The notes: generated by a model not told the origin, from the sequence alone. A stretch of 64,000 nt of DNA from Lutraria lutraria (GCA_964023205.1 OZ026835.1:24751817-24815816); one strand, 5' to 3'. Shown: positions 13,563 through 27,840, numbered from the stretch's first letter. A program made the numbers and translations.

Positions 13563-14753
13563 ATGCAATTCGGTAATGCAAGTACATCAATGTACATGCA
13601 CCAACATACTATTATACTTACTCACCTAATTATATGTATACTGATTCACCATGTGTCCGACTTACATACATATGTAACCGTCTATATAATTGATATTAAA
13701 ACAAATTGTTACTTTAACACACGCGCTGCTTATGGAATTCACAGTAAGATACCTACGTACCATATGCACATTGCCGCCAACGACAACAACCCAACACGCA
13801 ATGATAACACTATACAGCAGCCTTGATTGGTACATAGTGCAACATATCAAACTAAAGCCATACGGCTGGTTTCGTTACAGTAACCCCACGTGAAATGCGA
13901 TTAACAATCGCTATTATTGCAGAAATGAATATTAATTAATGCAAAACGTACACAATGCGCTGTTTCTATTTCATTTAAATTACAAGAAACAAACGCCAAG
14001 CGATTGCGGAACTGTTTGAAGCCTGCATAACACTAACGAATGAACAAAGAAAGAAAAAAAAAAAGATCCGTGGCCGGCCTCGAACCCGCCACAAAAAGTC
14101 TGTCTGTCTCGAAAGCTTTCAATGTCCGACGCTTTACCGACTGCGCCATAGCGGCACACTGTCTGACGAGAATCGGAACATATATATCAAGATTTTTGTG
14201 CACGTGTTCGGTTGAGTGGTTTCATATTACTGTAAACTTGGCAAGTTTTACGATATCAGAAATTACTGTAAGAGACAAACATAATATATGACAAAAACAT
14301 CCATTTCCCTTGGTGTCATTGATGCTCGGTGGGTGCGTTTCCTATACGTAATTGGGTTACTTCCCTTTGTCGATGATGCACGTTTATGCGTGTTCGTTAC
14401 CTTCAGGGTGTGATAAAAATGAGCGCATATTACCAAATATAAATCGACTCGACTGAATGCAATCTAAGAATTTGAAAACGAAGGAATGACATTTCAATAA
14501 AGTCGTCTTCTTACACATACCCATGCTTATATAGTTCCTACCTAGCATGGGGCGTAGTGGGTGTTTGACACAAGACGGCCCCCAAATCAGTGGGACAGTT
14601 CTCTCCGCATATGCTTACTTACATTCTTAATTTGTTAAGCTCGCAAATATATGAAACACAATTTCAACGCGGTGCCTGGTCTCCCTCATTCAATTTTGAA
14701 TTGTTCTGCGATTAATCGGTTCCACTATTCTCAGACTGATAGTTTTTAAATAA
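13563..14753 (+). repeat. Satellite unit 12 (1,191 bp)
   Basis: Module 14065-14157, majority class. Markers as unit 8 (aaattacaag, gaatgaacaaag, gaatttgaaaac, aagctcgc), private ggtgtcattg. Confidence 0.95.
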
Positions 14754-15942
14754 ATGCAATTCGGTAATGCAAGTACATCAATGTACATGCACCAACATAC
14801 TATTATACTTACTCACCTAATTATATGTATACTGATTCACCATGTGTCCGACATACATACATATGTTACCGTCTATATAATTGATATTAAAACAAATTGT
14901 TACTTTAACACACGCGCTGCTTATGGAATTCACAGTAAGATACCTACGTACCATATGCACATTGCCGCCAACGACAACAACCCAACACGCAATGATAACA
15001 CTATACAGCAGCCTTGATTGGTACATAGTGCAACATATCAAACTAAAGCCATACGGCTGGTTTCGTTACAGTAACCCCACGTGAAATGCGATTAACAATC
15101 GCTATTATTGCAGAAATGAATATTAATTAATGCAAAACGTACACAATGCGCTGTTTCTATTTCATTTAAATTGCAAGAAACAAACGCCAAGCGATTGCGG
15201 AACTGTTTGAAGCCTGCATAACACTAACGAATGAAAAAAGAAAGAAAAAAAAAGATCCGTGGCGGGCCTCGAACCCGCCACAAAAGGTCTGTCTGTCTCG
15301 AAAGCTTTCAATGTCCGACGCTTTACCGACTGCGCCATAGCGGCACACTGTCTGACGAGAATCGGAACATATATATGAAGATTTTTGTGCACGTGTTCGG
15401 TTGAGTGGTTTCATATTACTGTAAACTTGGCAAGTTTTACGATATCAGAAATTACTGTAAGAGACAAACATAATATATGACAAAAACATCCATTTCCCTT
15501 GGTGTCCTTGATGCTCGGTGGGTGCGTTTCCTATACGTAATTGGGTTACTTCCCTTTGTCGATGATGCACGTTTATGCGTGTTCGTTACCTTCAGGGTGT
15601 GATAAAAATGAGCGCATATTACCAAATATAAATTGACTCTACTGAATGCAATCTAAGAATGTGAAAACGAAGGAATGACATTTCATTAAAGTCGTCTTCT
15701 TACACATACCCATGCTTATACAGTTCCTACCTAGCATGGGGCGTAGTGGGTGTTTGACACAAGACGGCCCCCAAATCAGTGGGACAGTTCTCTCCGCATA
15801 TGCTTACTTACATTCTTAATTTGTTAAGTTCGCAAATATATGAAACACAATTTCAACGCGGTGCCTGGTCTCCCTCATTCAATTTGGAATTGTTCTGCGA
15901 TTAATCGGTTCCACTATTCTCAGACTGATAGTTTTTAAATAA
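14754..15942 (+). repeat. Satellite unit 13 (1,189 bp)
   Basis: Module 15254-15346, perfect T-stem class. Markers: gacataca, aaattgactctact, ttcattaaag, tatacagttcc, private atatatgaag. Confidence 0.95.
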
Positions 15943-17130
15943 TTGCAATTCGGTAATGCAAGTACATCAATGTACATGCACCAACATACTATTATACTTA
16001 CTCACCTAATTATATGTATACTGATTCACCATGTGTCCGACTTACATACATATGTAACCGTCTATATAATTGATATTAAAACAAATTGTTACTTTAACAC
16101 ACGCGCTGCTTATGGAATTCACAGTAAGATACCTACGTACCATATGCACATTGCCGCCAACGACAACAACCCAACACGCAATGATAACACTATACAGCAG
16201 CCTTGATTGGTACATAGTGCAACATATCAAACTAAAGCCATACGGCTGGTTTCGTTACAGTAACCCCACGTGAAATGCGATTAACAATCGCTATTATTGC
16301 AGAAATGAATATTAATTAATGCAAACGTACACAATGCGCTGTTTCTATTTCATTTAAATTGCAAGAAACAAACGCCAAGCGATTGCGGAACTGTTTGAAG
16401 CCTGCATAACACTAACGAATGAAAAAAGAAAGAAAAAAAAAGATCCGTGACCGGCCTCGAACCCGCCACAAAAAGTCTGTCTGTCTCGAAAGCTTTCAAT
16501 GTCCGACGCTTTACCGACTGCGCCATAGCGGCACACTGTCTGACGAGAATCGGAACATATATATCAAGATTTTTGTGCACGTGTTCGGTTGAGTGGTTTC
16601 ATATTACTGTAAACTTGGCAAGTTTTACGATATCAGAAATTACTGTAAGAGACAAACATAATATATGACAAAAACATCCATTTCCCTTGGTGTCCTTGAT
16701 GCTCGGTGGGTGCGTTTCCTATACGTAATTGGGTTACTTCCCTTTGTCGATGATGCACGTTTATGCGTGTTTGTTACCTTCAGGGTGTGATAAAAATGAG
16801 CGCATATTACCAAATATAAATCGACTCGACTGAATGCAATCTAAGAATGTCAAAACGAAGGAATGACATTTCAATAAAGTCGTCTTCTTACACATACCCA
16901 TGCTTATATAGTTCCTACCTAGCATGGGGCGTAGTGGGTGTTTGACACAAGACGGCCCCCAAATCAGTGGGACAGTTCTGTCCGCATATGCTTACTTACA
17001 TTCTTAATTTGTTAAGTTCGCAAATATATGAAACACAATTTCAACGCGGTGCCTGGTCTCCCTCATTCAATTTGGAATTGTTCTGCGATTAATCGGTTCC
17101 ACAATTCTCAGACTGATAGTTTTTAAATAA
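15943..17130 (+). repeat. Satellite unit 14 (1,188 bp)
   Basis: Module 16442-16534 with gtgaccgg. Preceded by private aataattgc (for aaataaatgc). Markers: gcaaacgtac, gaatgtcaaaac, ttctgtccg, cacaattctc. Confidence 0.95.
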
Positions 17131-18320
17131 ATGTAATTCGGTAATGCAAGTACATCAATGTACATGCACCAACATACTATTATACTTACTCACCTAATTA
17201 TATGTATACTGATTCACCATGTGTCCGACTTACATACATATGTAACCGTCTATATAATTGATATTAAAACAAATTGTTACTTTAACACACGCGCTGCTTA
17301 TGGAATTCACAGTAAGATACCTACGTACCATATGCACATTGCCGCCAACGACAACAACCCAACACGCAATGATAACACTATACAGCAGCCTTGATTGGTA
17401 CATAGTGCAACATATCAAACTAAAGCCATACGGCTGGTTTCGTTACAGTAACCCCACGTGAAATGCGATTAACAATCGCTATTATTGCAGAAATGAATAT
17501 TAATTAATGCAAAACGTACACAATGCGCTGTTTCTATTTCATTTAAATTGCAAGAAACAAACGCCAAGCGATTGCGGAACTGTTTGAAGCCTGCATAACA
17601 CTAACGAATGAAAAAAGAAAGAAAAAAAAAAGATCCGTGGCCGGCCTCGAACCCGCCACAAAAAGTCTGTCTGTCTCGAAAGCTTTCAATGTCCCACGCT
17701 TTACCGACTGCGCCATAGCGGCACACTGTCTGACGAGAATCGGAACATATATATCAAGATTTTTGTGCACGTGTTCGGTTGAGTGGTTTCATATTACTGT
17801 AAACTTGGCAAGTTTTACGATATCAGAAATTACTGTAAGAGACAAACATAATATATGACAAAAACATCCATTTCCCTTGGTGTCCTTGATGCTCAGTGAG
17901 TGCGTTTCCTATACGTAATAGGGTTACTTCCCTTTGTCGATGATGCACGTTTATGCGTTTTTGTTACCTTCAGGGTGTGATAAAAATGAGCGCATATTAC
18001 CAAATATAAATCGACTCGACTGAATGCAATCTAAGAATGTGAAAACGAAGGAATGACATTTCAATAAAGTCGTCTTCTTACACATACCCATGCTTATATA
18101 GTTCCTACCTAGCATGGGGCGTAGTGGGTGTTTGACACAAGACGGCCCCCAAATCAGTGGGACAGTTCTCTCCGCATATGCTTACTTACATTCTTAATTT
18201 GTTAAGTTCGCAAATATATGAAACACAATTTCAACGCGGTGCCTGGTCTCCCTCATTCAATTTGGAATTGTTCTGCGATTAATCGGTTCCACTATTCTCA
18301 GACTGATAGTTTTTAAATAA
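17131..18320 (+). repeat. Satellite unit 15 (1,190 bp)
   Basis: Module 17632-17724 with tgtcccacgc. Markers: atgtaattcgg landmark, ctcagtgagtg, gtaataggg, gcgtttttgttac. Confidence 0.95.
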
Positions 18321-19511
18321 ATGCAATTCGGTAATGCAAGTACATCAATGTACATGCACCAACATACTATTATACTTACTCACCTAATTATATGTATACT
18401 GATTCACCATGTGTCCGACTTACATACATATGTAACCGTCTATATAATTGATATTAAAACAAATTGTTACTTTAACACACGCGCTGCTTATGGAATTCAC
18501 AGTAAGATACCTACGTACCATATGCACATTGCCGCCAACGACAACAACCCAACACGCAATGATAACACTATACAGCAGCCTTGATTGGTACATAGTGCAA
18601 CATATCAAACTAAAGCCATACGGCTGGTTTCGTTACAGTAACCCCACGTGAAATGCGATTAACAATCGCTATTATTGCAGAAATGAATATTAATTAATGC
18701 AAAACGTACACAATGCGCTGTTTCTATTTCATTTAAATTACAAGAAACAAACGCCAAGCGATTGCGGAACTGTTTGACGCCTGCATAACACTAACGAATG
18801 AACAAAGAAAGAAAAAAAAAAAGATCCGTGGCCGGCCTCGAACCCGCCACAAAAAGTCTGTCTGTCTCGAAAGCTTTCAATGTCCGACGCTTTACCGACT
18901 GCGCCATAGCGGCACACTGTCTGACGAGAATCGGAACATATATATCAAGATTTTTGTGCACGTGTTCGGTTGAGTGGTTTCATATTACTGTAAACTTGGC
19001 AAGTTTTACGATATCAGAAATTACTGTAAGAGACAAACATAATATATGACAAAAACATCCATTTCCCTTGGTGTCCTTGATGCTCGGTGGGTGCGTTTCC
19101 TATACGTAATTGGGTTACTTCCCTTTGTCGATGATGCACGTTTATGCGTGTTCGTTACCTTCAGGGTGTGATAAAAATGAGCGCATATTACCAAATATAA
19201 ATCGACTCGACTGAATGCAATCTAAGAATTTGAAAACGAAGGAATGACATTTCAATAAAGTCGTCTTCTTACACATACCCATGCTTATATAGTTCCTACC
19301 TAGCATGGGGCGTATTGGGTGTTTGACACAAGACGGCCCCCAAATCAGTGGGACAGTTCTCTCCGCATATGCTTACTTACATTCTTAATTTGTTAAGCTC
19401 GCAAATATATGAAACACAATTTCAACGCGGTGCCTGGTCTCCCTCATTCAATTTTGAATTGTTCTGCGATTAATCGGTTCCACTATTCTCAGACTGATAG
19501 TTTTTAAATAA
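18321..19511 (+). repeat. Satellite unit 16 (1,191 bp)
   Basis: Module 18823-18915, majority class. Markers: aaattacaag, gaatgaacaaag, private tttgacgcctg, gaatttgaaaac, cgtattggg, ttttgaattg. Confidence 0.95.
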
Positions 19512-20700
19512 ATGCAATTCGGTAATGCAAGTACATCAATGTACATGCACCAACATACTATTATACTTACTCACCTAATTATATGTATACTGATTCACCA
19601 TGTGTCCGACATACATACATATGTTACCGTCTATATAATTGATATTAAAACAAATTGTTACTTTAACACACGCGCTGCTTATGGAATTCACAGTAAGATA
19701 CCTACGTACCATATGCACATTGCCGCCAACGACAACAACCCAACACGCAATGATAACACTATACAGCAGCCTTGATTGGTACATAGTGCAACATATCAAA
19801 CTAAAGCCATACGGCTGGTTTCGTTACAGTAACCCCACGTGAAATGCGATTAACAATCGCTATTATTGCAGAAATGAATATTAATTAATGCAAAACGTAC
19901 ACAATGCGCTGTTTCTATTTCATTTAAATTGCAAGAAACAAACGCCAAGCGATTGCGGAACTGTTTGAAGCCTGCATAACACTAACGAATGAAAAAAGAA
20001 AGAAAAAAAAAGATCCGTGGCGGGCCTCGAACCCGCCACAAAAGGTCTGTCTGTCTCGAAAGCTTTCAATGTCCGACGCTTTACCGACTGCGCCATAGCG
20101 GCACACTGTCTGACGAGAATCGGAACATATATATCAAGATTTTTGTGCACGTGTTCGGTTGAGTGGTTTCATATTACTGTAAACTTGGCAAGTTTTACGA
20201 TATCAGAAATTACTGTAAGAGACAAACATAATATATGACAAAAACATCCATTTCCCTTGGTGTCCTTGATGCTCGGTGGGTGCGTTTCCTATACGTAATT
20301 GGGTTACTTCCCTTTGTCGATGATGCACGTTTATGCGTGTTCGTTACCTTCAGGGTGTGATAAAAATGAGCGCATATTACCAAATATAAATTGACTCTAC
20401 TGAATGCAATCTAAGAATGTGAAAACGAAGGAATGACATTTCATTAAAGTCGTCTTCTTACACATACCCATGCTTATACAGTTCCTACCTAGCATGGGGC
20501 GTAGTGGGTGTTTGACACAAGACGGCCCCCAAATCAGTGGGACAGTTCTCTCCGCATATGCTTACTTACATTCTTAATTTGTTAAGTTCGCAAATATATG
20601 AAACACAATTTCAACGCGGTGCCTGGTCTCCCTCATTCAATTTGGAATTGTTCTGCGATTAATCGGTTCCACTATTCTCAGACTGATAGTTTTTAAATAA
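19512..20700 (+). repeat. Satellite unit 17 (1,189 bp)
   Basis: Module 20012-20104, perfect T-stem class. Markers: gacataca, aaattgactctact, ttcattaaag. Confidence 0.95.
20012..20104 (-). pseudogene. tRNA-like module, perfect T-stem class (representative, unit 17)
   Basis: Here the plus strand reads gtggcggg-cctcgaa-cccgccac (20017-20039). On the minus strand this gives a T-arm whose 5-bp T-stem is perfect and extends to an uninterrupted 8-bp stem around the 7-base loop. The internal T run is T4 instead of T5 (aaaagg for aaaaag). The same form is in units 13 (15254-15346), 19 (22392-22484), 21 (24772-24863, with a one-base deletion next to the D-arm) and 32 (37848-37940). A and B boxes match consensus. 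Confidence 0.75.
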
Positions 20701-21891
20701 ATGCAATTCGGTAATGCAAGTACATCAATGTACATGCACCAACATACTATTATACTTACTCACCTAATTATATGTATACTGATTCACCATGTGTCCGACT
20801 TACATACATATGTAACCGTCTATATAATTGATATTAAAACAAATTGTTACTTTAACACACGCGCTGCTTATGGAATTCACAGTAAGATACCTACGTACCA
20901 TATGCACATTGCCGCCAACGACAACAACCCAACACGCAATGATAACACTATACAGCAGCCTTGATTGGTACATAGTGCAACATATCAAACTAAAGCCATA
21001 CGGCTGGTTTCGTTACAGTAACCCCACGTGAAATGCGATTAACAATCGCTATTATTGCAGAAATGAATATTAATTAATGCAAAACGTACACAATGCGCTG
21101 TTTCTATTTCATTTAAATTACAAGAAACAAACGCCAAGCGATTGCGGAACTGTTTGAAGCCTGCATAACACTAACGAATGAACAAAGAAAGAAAAAAAAA
21201 AAGATCCGTGGCCGGCCTCGAACCCGCCACAAAAAGTCTGTCTGTCTCGAAAGCTTTCAATGTCCGACGCTTTACCGACTGCGCCATAGCGGCACACTGT
21301 CTGACGAGAATCGGAACATATATATCAAGATTTTTGTGCACGTGTTCGGTTGAGTGGTTTCATATTACTGTAAACTTGGCAAGTTTTACGATATCAGAAA
21401 TTACTGTAAGAGACAAACATAATATATGACAAAAACATCCATTTCCCTTGGTGTCCTTGATGCTCGGTGGGTGCGTTTCCTATACGTAATTGGGTTACTT
21501 CCCTTTGTCGATGATGCACGTTTATGCGTGTTCGTTACCTTCAGGGTGTGATAAAAATGAGCGCATATTACCAAATATGAATCGACTCGACTGAATGCAA
21601 TCTAAGAATGTGAAAACGAAGGAATGACATTTCAATAAAGTCGTCTTCTTACACATACCCATGCTTATATAGTTCCTACCTAGCATGGGGCGTAGTGGGT
21701 GTTTGACACAAGACGGCCCCCAAATCAGTGGGACAGTTCTCTCCGCATATGCTTACTTACATTCTTAATTTGTTAAGCTCGCAAATATATGAAACACAAT
21801 TTCAACGCGGTGCCTGGTCTCCCTCATTCAATTTGGAATTGTTCTGCGATTAATCGGTTCCACTATTCTCAGACTGATAGTTTTTAAATAA
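20701..21891 (+). repeat. Satellite unit 18 (1,191 bp)
   Basis: Module 21203-21295, majority class. Markers: aaattacaag, gaatgaacaaag, aagctcgc, private aaatatgaatcg. Confidence 0.95.
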
Positions 21892-23080
21892 ATGCAATTC
21901 GGTAATGCAAGTACATCAATGTACATGCACCAACATACTATTATACTTACTCACCTAATTATATGTATACTGATTCACCATGTGTCCGACATACATACAT
22001 ATGTTACCGTCTATATAATTGATATTAAAACAAATTGTTACTTTAACACACGCGCTGCTTATGGAATTCACAGTAAGATACCTACGTACCATATGCACAT
22101 TGCCGCCAACGACAACAACCCAACACGCAATGATAACACTATACAGCAGCCTTGATTGGTACATAGTGCAACATATCAAACTAAAGCCATACGGCTGGTT
22201 TCGTTACAGTAACCCCACGTGAAATGCGATTAACAATCGCTATTATTGCAGAAATGAATATTAATTAATGCAAAACGTACACAATGCGCTGTTTCTATTT
22301 CATTTAAATTGCAAGAAACAAACGCCAAGCGATTGCGGAACTGTTTGAAGCCTGCATAACACTAACGAATGAAAAAAGAAAGAAAAAAAAAGATCCGTGG
22401 CGGGCCTCGAACCCGCCACAAAAGGTCTGTCTGTCTCGAAAGCTTTCAATGTCCGACGCTTTACCGACTGCGCCATAGCGGCACACTGTCTGACGAGAAT
22501 CGGAACATATATATCAAGATTTTTGTGCACGTGTTCGGTTGAGTGGTTTCATATTACTGTAAACTTGGCAAGTTTTACGATATCAGAAATTACTGTAAGA
22601 GACAAACATAATATATGACAAAAACATCCATTTCCCTTGGTGTCCTTGATGCTCGGTGGGTGCGTTTCCTATACGTAATTGGGTTACTTCCCTTTGTCGA
22701 TGATGCACGTTTATGCGTGTTCGTTACCTTCAGGGTGTGATAAAAATGAGCGCATATTACCAAATATAAATTGACTCTACTGAATGCAATCTAAGAATGT
22801 GAAAACGAAGGAATGACATTTCATTAAAGTCGTCTTCTTACACATACCCATGCTTATACAGTTCCTACCTAGCATGGGGCGTAGTGGGTGTTTGACACAA
22901 GACGGCCCCCAAATCAGTGGGACAGTTCTCTCCGCATATGCTTACTTACATTCTTAATTTGTTAAGTTCGCAAATATATGAAACACAATTTCAACGCGGT
23001 GCCTGGTCTCCCTCATTCAATTTGGAATTGTTCTGCGATTAATCGGTTCCACTATTCTCAGACTGATAGTTTTTAAATAA
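21892..23080 (+). repeat. Satellite unit 19 (1,189 bp)
   Basis: Module 22392-22484, perfect T-stem class. Markers as unit 17. Confidence 0.95.
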
Positions 23081-24271
23081 ATGCAATTCGGTAATGCAAG
23101 TACATCAATGTACATGCACCAACATACTATTATACTTACTCACCTAATTATATGTATACTGATTCACCATGTGTCCGACTTACATACATATGTAACCGTC
23201 TATATAATTGATATTAAAACAAATTGTTACTTTAACACACGCGCTGCTTATGGAATTCACAGTAAGATACCTACGTACCATATGCACATTGCCGCCAACG
23301 ACAACAACCCAACACGCAATGATAACACTATACAGCAGCCTTGATTGGTACATAGTGCAACATATCAAACTAAAGCCATACGGCTGGTTTCGTTACAGTA
23401 ACCCCACGTGAAATGCGATTAACAATCGCTATTATTGCAGAAATGAATATTAATTAATGCAAAACGTACACAATGCGCTGTTTCTATTTCATTTAAATTA
23501 CAAGAAACAAACGCCAAGCGATTGCGGAACTGTTTGAAGCCTGCATAACACTAACGAATGAACAAAGAAAGAAAAAAAAAAAGATCCGTGGCCGGCCTCG
23601 AACCCGCCACAAAAAGTCTGTCTGTCTCGAAAGCTTTCAATGTCCGACGCTTTACCGACTGCGCCATAGCGGCACACTGTCTGACGAGAATCGGAACATA
23701 TATATCAAGATTTTTGTGCACGTGTTCGGTTGAGTGGTTTCATATTACTGTAAACTTGGCAAGTTTTACGATATCAGAAATTACTGTAAGAGACAAACAT
23801 AATATATGACAAAAACATCCATTTCCCTTGGTGTCCTTGATGCTCGGTGGGTGCGTTTCCTATACGTAATTGGGTTACTTCCCTTTGTCGATGATGCACG
23901 TTTATGCGTGTTCGTTACCTTCAGGGTGTGATAAAAATGAGCGCATATTACCAAATATAAATCGACTCGACTGAATGCAATCTAAGAATGTGAAAACGAA
24001 GGAATGACATTTCAATAAAGTCGTCTTCTTACACATACCCATGCTTATATAGTTCCTACCTAGCATGGGGCGTAGTGGGTGTTTGACACAAGACGGCCCC
24101 CAAATCAGTGGGACAGTTCTCTCCGCATATGCTTACTTACATTCTTAATTTGTTAAGCTCGCAAATATATGAAACACAATTTCAACGCGGTGCCTGGTCT
24201 CCCTCATTCAATTTTGAATTGTTCTGCGATTAATCGGTTCCACTATTCTCAGACTGATAGTTTTTAAATAA
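23081..24271 (+). repeat. Satellite unit 20 (1,191 bp)
   Basis: Module 23583-23675, majority class. Markers: aaattacaag, gaatgaacaaag, aagctcgc, ttttgaattg. Confidence 0.95.
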
Positions 24272-25459
24272 ATGCAATTCGGTAATGCAAGTACATCAAT
24301 GTACATGCACCAACATACTATTATACTTACTCACCTAATTATATGTATACTGATTCACCATGTGTCCGACATACATACATATGTTACCGTCTATATAATT
24401 GATATTAAAACAAATTGTTACTTTAACACACGCGCTGCTTATGGAATTCACAGTAAGATACCTACGTACCATATGCACATTGCCGCCAACGACAACAACC
24501 CAACACGCAATGATAACACTATACAGCAGCCTTGATTGGTACATAGTGCAACATATCAAACTAAAGCCATACGGCTGGTTTCGTTACAGTAACCCCACGT
24601 GAAATGCGATTAACAATCGCTATTATTGCAGAAATGAATATTAATTAATGCAAAACGTACACAATGCGCTGTTTCTATTTCATTTAAATTGCAAGAAACA
24701 AACGCCAAGCGATTGCGGAACTGTTTGAAGCCTGCATAACACTAACGAATGAAAAAAGAAAGAAAAAAAAAGATCCGTGGCGGGCCTCGAACCCGCCACA
24801 AAAGGTCTGTCTGTCTCGAAAGCTTTCAATGTCCGACGTTTACCGACTGCGCCATAGCGGCACACTGTCTGACGAGAATCGGAACATATATATCAAGATT
24901 TTTGTGCACGTGTTCGGTTGAGTGGTTTCATATTACTGTAAACTTGGCAAGTTTTACGATATCAGAAATTACTGTAAGAGACAAACATAATATATGACAA
25001 AAACATCCATTTCCCTTGGTGTCCTTGATGCTCGGTGGGTGCGTTTCCTATACGTAATTGGGTTACTTCCCTTTGTCGATGATGCACGTTTATGCGTGTT
25101 CGTTACCTTCAGGGTGTGATAAAAATGAGCGCATATTACCAAATATAAATTGACTCGACTGAATGCAATCTAAGAATGTGAAAACGAAGGAATGACATTT
25201 CATTAAAGTCGTCTTCTTACACATACCCATGCTTATACAGTTCCTACCTAGCATGGGGCGTAGTGGGTGTTTGACACAAGACGGCCCCCAAATCAGTGGG
25301 ACAGTTCTCTCCGCATATGCTTACTTACATTCTTAATTTGTTAAGTTCGCAAATATATGAAACACAATTTCAACGCGGTGCCTGGTCTCCCTCATTCAAT
25401 TTGGAATTGTTCTGCGATTAATCGGTTCCACTATTCTCAGACTGATAGTTTTTAAATAA
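24272..25459 (+). repeat. Satellite unit 21 (1,188 bp)
   Basis: Module 24772-24863, perfect T-stem class with a one-base deletion (gacgtttacc for gacgctttacc). Has aaattgactcgact, half of the unit 17 marker, and ttcattaaag. Confidence 0.95.
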
Positions 25460-26652
25460 ATGCAATTCGGTAATACAAGTACATCAATGTACATGCACCA
25501 ACATACTATTATACTTACTCACCTAATTATATGTATACTGATTCACCATGTGTCCGACTTACATACATATGTAACCGTCTATATAATTGATATTAAAACA
25601 AATTGTTACTTTAACACACGCGCTGCTTATGGAATTCACAGTAAGATACCTACGTACCATATGCACATTGCCGCCAACGACAACAACCCAACACGCAATG
25701 ATAACACTATACAGCAGCCTTGATTGGTACATAGTGCAACATATCAAACTAAAGCCATACGCCTATCGTTACAGTAACCCCACGTGAAATGCGATTAACA
25801 ATCGCTATTATTGCAGAAATGAATATTAATTAATGCAAAACGTACACAATGCGCTGTTTCTATTTCATTTAAATTGCAAGAAACAAACGCCAAGCGATTG
25901 CGGAACTGTTTGAAGCCTGCATAACACTAACGAATGAAAAAAGAAAGAAAAAAAAAAAGATCCGTGGCCGTCCACGAACCCGACACAAAAAGTCTGTCTG
26001 TCTCGAAAGCTTTCAATGTCCGACGCTTTACCGACTGCGCCATAGCGGCACACTGTCTGACGAGAATCGGAACATATATATCAAGATTTTTGTGCACGTG
26101 TTCGGTTGAGTGGTTTCATATTACTGTAAACTTGGCAAGTTTTACGATATCAGAAATTACTGTAAGAGACAAACATAATATATGACAAAAACATCCATTT
26201 CCCTTGGTGTCCTTGATGCTCGGTGGGTGCGTTTCCTATACGTAATTGGGTTACTTCCCTTTGTCGATGATGCACGTTTATGCGTGTTCGTTACCTTCAG
26301 GGTGTGATAAAAATGAGCTCATATTACCAAATATAAATCGACTCGACTGAATGCAATCTAAGAATGTGAAAACGAAGGAATGACATTTCAATAAAGTCGT
26401 CTTCTTACACATACCCATGCTTATATAGTTTTTACCTAGCATGGGGCGTAGTGGGTGTTTGACACAAGACGGCCCCCAAATCAGTGGGACAGTTCTCTCC
26501 GCATATGCTTACTTACATTCTTAATTTGTTATGTTCGCAAATATATGAAACGAAACACAATTTCAACGCGGTGCCTGGTCTCCCTCATTCAATTTGGAAT
26601 TGTTCTGCGATTAATCGGTTCCACTATTCTCAGACTGATAGTTTTTAAATAA
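25460..26652 (+). repeat. Satellite unit 22 (1,193 bp)
   Basis: Module 25959-26051, the most decayed. Markers: aatacaag, catacgcctatcg, gagctcat, tatagttttta, gttatgttcgc and a 5-base duplication atgaaacgaaacac. Confidence 0.95.
25959..26051 (-). pseudogene. tRNA-like module, most decayed copy (unit 22)
   Basis: The B box region reads gtccacgaacccgacac on the plus strand, so the minus-strand box is GGTTCGTGGAC and the T-stem loses further pairs. It looks like a derivative of the B-box mutant class, because the same unit has catacgcctatcg. The A box is intact. Confidence 0.7.
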
Positions 26653-27840
26653 ATGCAATTCGGTACGGCAAGTACATCAATGTACATGCACCAACATACT
26701 ATTATACTTACTCACCTAATTATATGTATACTGATTCACCATGTGTCCGACTTACATACATATGTAACCGTCTATATAATTGATATTAAAACAAATTGTT
26801 ACTTTAACACACGCGCTGCTTATGGAATTCACAGTAAGATACCTACGTACCATATGCACATTGCCGCCAACGACAACAACCCAACACGCAATGATAACAC
26901 TATACAGCAGCCTTGATTGGTACATAGTGCAACATATCAAACTAAAGCCATACGGCTGGTTTCGTTACAGTAACCCCACGTGAAATGCGATTAACAATCG
27001 CTATTATTGCAGAAATGAATATTAATTAATGCAAACGTACACAATGCGCTGTTTCTATTTCATTTAAATTGCAAGAAACAAACGCCAAGCGATTGCGGAA
27101 CTGTTTGAAGCCTGCATAACACTAACGAATGAAAAAAGAAAGAAAAAAAAAGATCCGTGGCCGGCCTCGAACCCGCCACAAAAAGTCTGTCTGTCTCGAA
27201 AGCTTTCAATGTCCGACGCTTTACCGACTGCGCCATAGCGGCACACTGTCTGACGAGAATCGGAACATATATATCAAGATTTTTGTGCACGTGTTCGGTT
27301 GAGTGGTTTCATATTACTGTAAACTTGGCAAGTTTTACGATATCAGAAATTACTGTAAGAGACAAACATAATATATGACAAAAACATCCATTTCCCTTGG
27401 TGTCCTTGATGCTCGGTGGGTGCGTTTCCTATACGTAATTAGGTTACTTCCCTTTGTCGATGATGCACGTTTATGCGTGTTCGTTACCTTCAGGGTGTGA
27501 TAAAAATGAGCGCATATTACCAAATATAAATCGACTCGACTGAATGCAATCTAAGAATGTGAAAACGAAGGAATGACATTTCAATAAAGTCGTCTTCTTA
27601 CACATACCCATGCTTATATAGTTCCTACCTAGCATGGGGCGTAGTGGGTGTTTGACACAAGACGGCCCCCAAATCAGTGGGACAGTTCTGTCCGCATATG
27701 CTTACTTACATTCTTAATTTGTTAAGTTCGCAAATATATGAAACACAATTTCAACGCGGTGCCTGGTCTCCCTCATTCAATTTGGAATTGTTCTGCGATT
27801 AATCGGTTCCACAATTCTCAGACTGATAGTTTTTAAATAA
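26653..27840 (+). repeat. Satellite unit 23 (1,188 bp)
   Basis: Module 27152-27244, majority class. Markers: private ggtacggcaag, gcaaacgtac, gtaattagg, ttctgtccg, cacaattctc. Confidence 0.95.

Larger units (their letters stand above)
15943..20700 (+). repeat. Four-unit block, copy 1 (matches 33779-38536)
   Basis: Units 14-17 correspond to units 29-32 with every landmark offset by exactly 17,836 bp. Rare shared markers are gaatgtcaaaac, gcgtttttgttac, cgtattggg, ctcagtgagtg with gtaataggg, and the module classes in the same order. Confidence 0.85.
18321..25459 (+). repeat. Higher-order tandem dimer, three copies of about 2,380 bp
   Basis: Units alternate between two subtypes. Units 16, 18 and 20 have aaattacaag, gaatgaacaaag and aagctcgc. 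Units 17, 19 and 21 have gacataca, atgttacc, the perfect T-stem module, aaattgactc, ttcattaaag and tatacagttcc. Equivalent landmarks are 2,380 bp apart. Confidence 0.85.
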
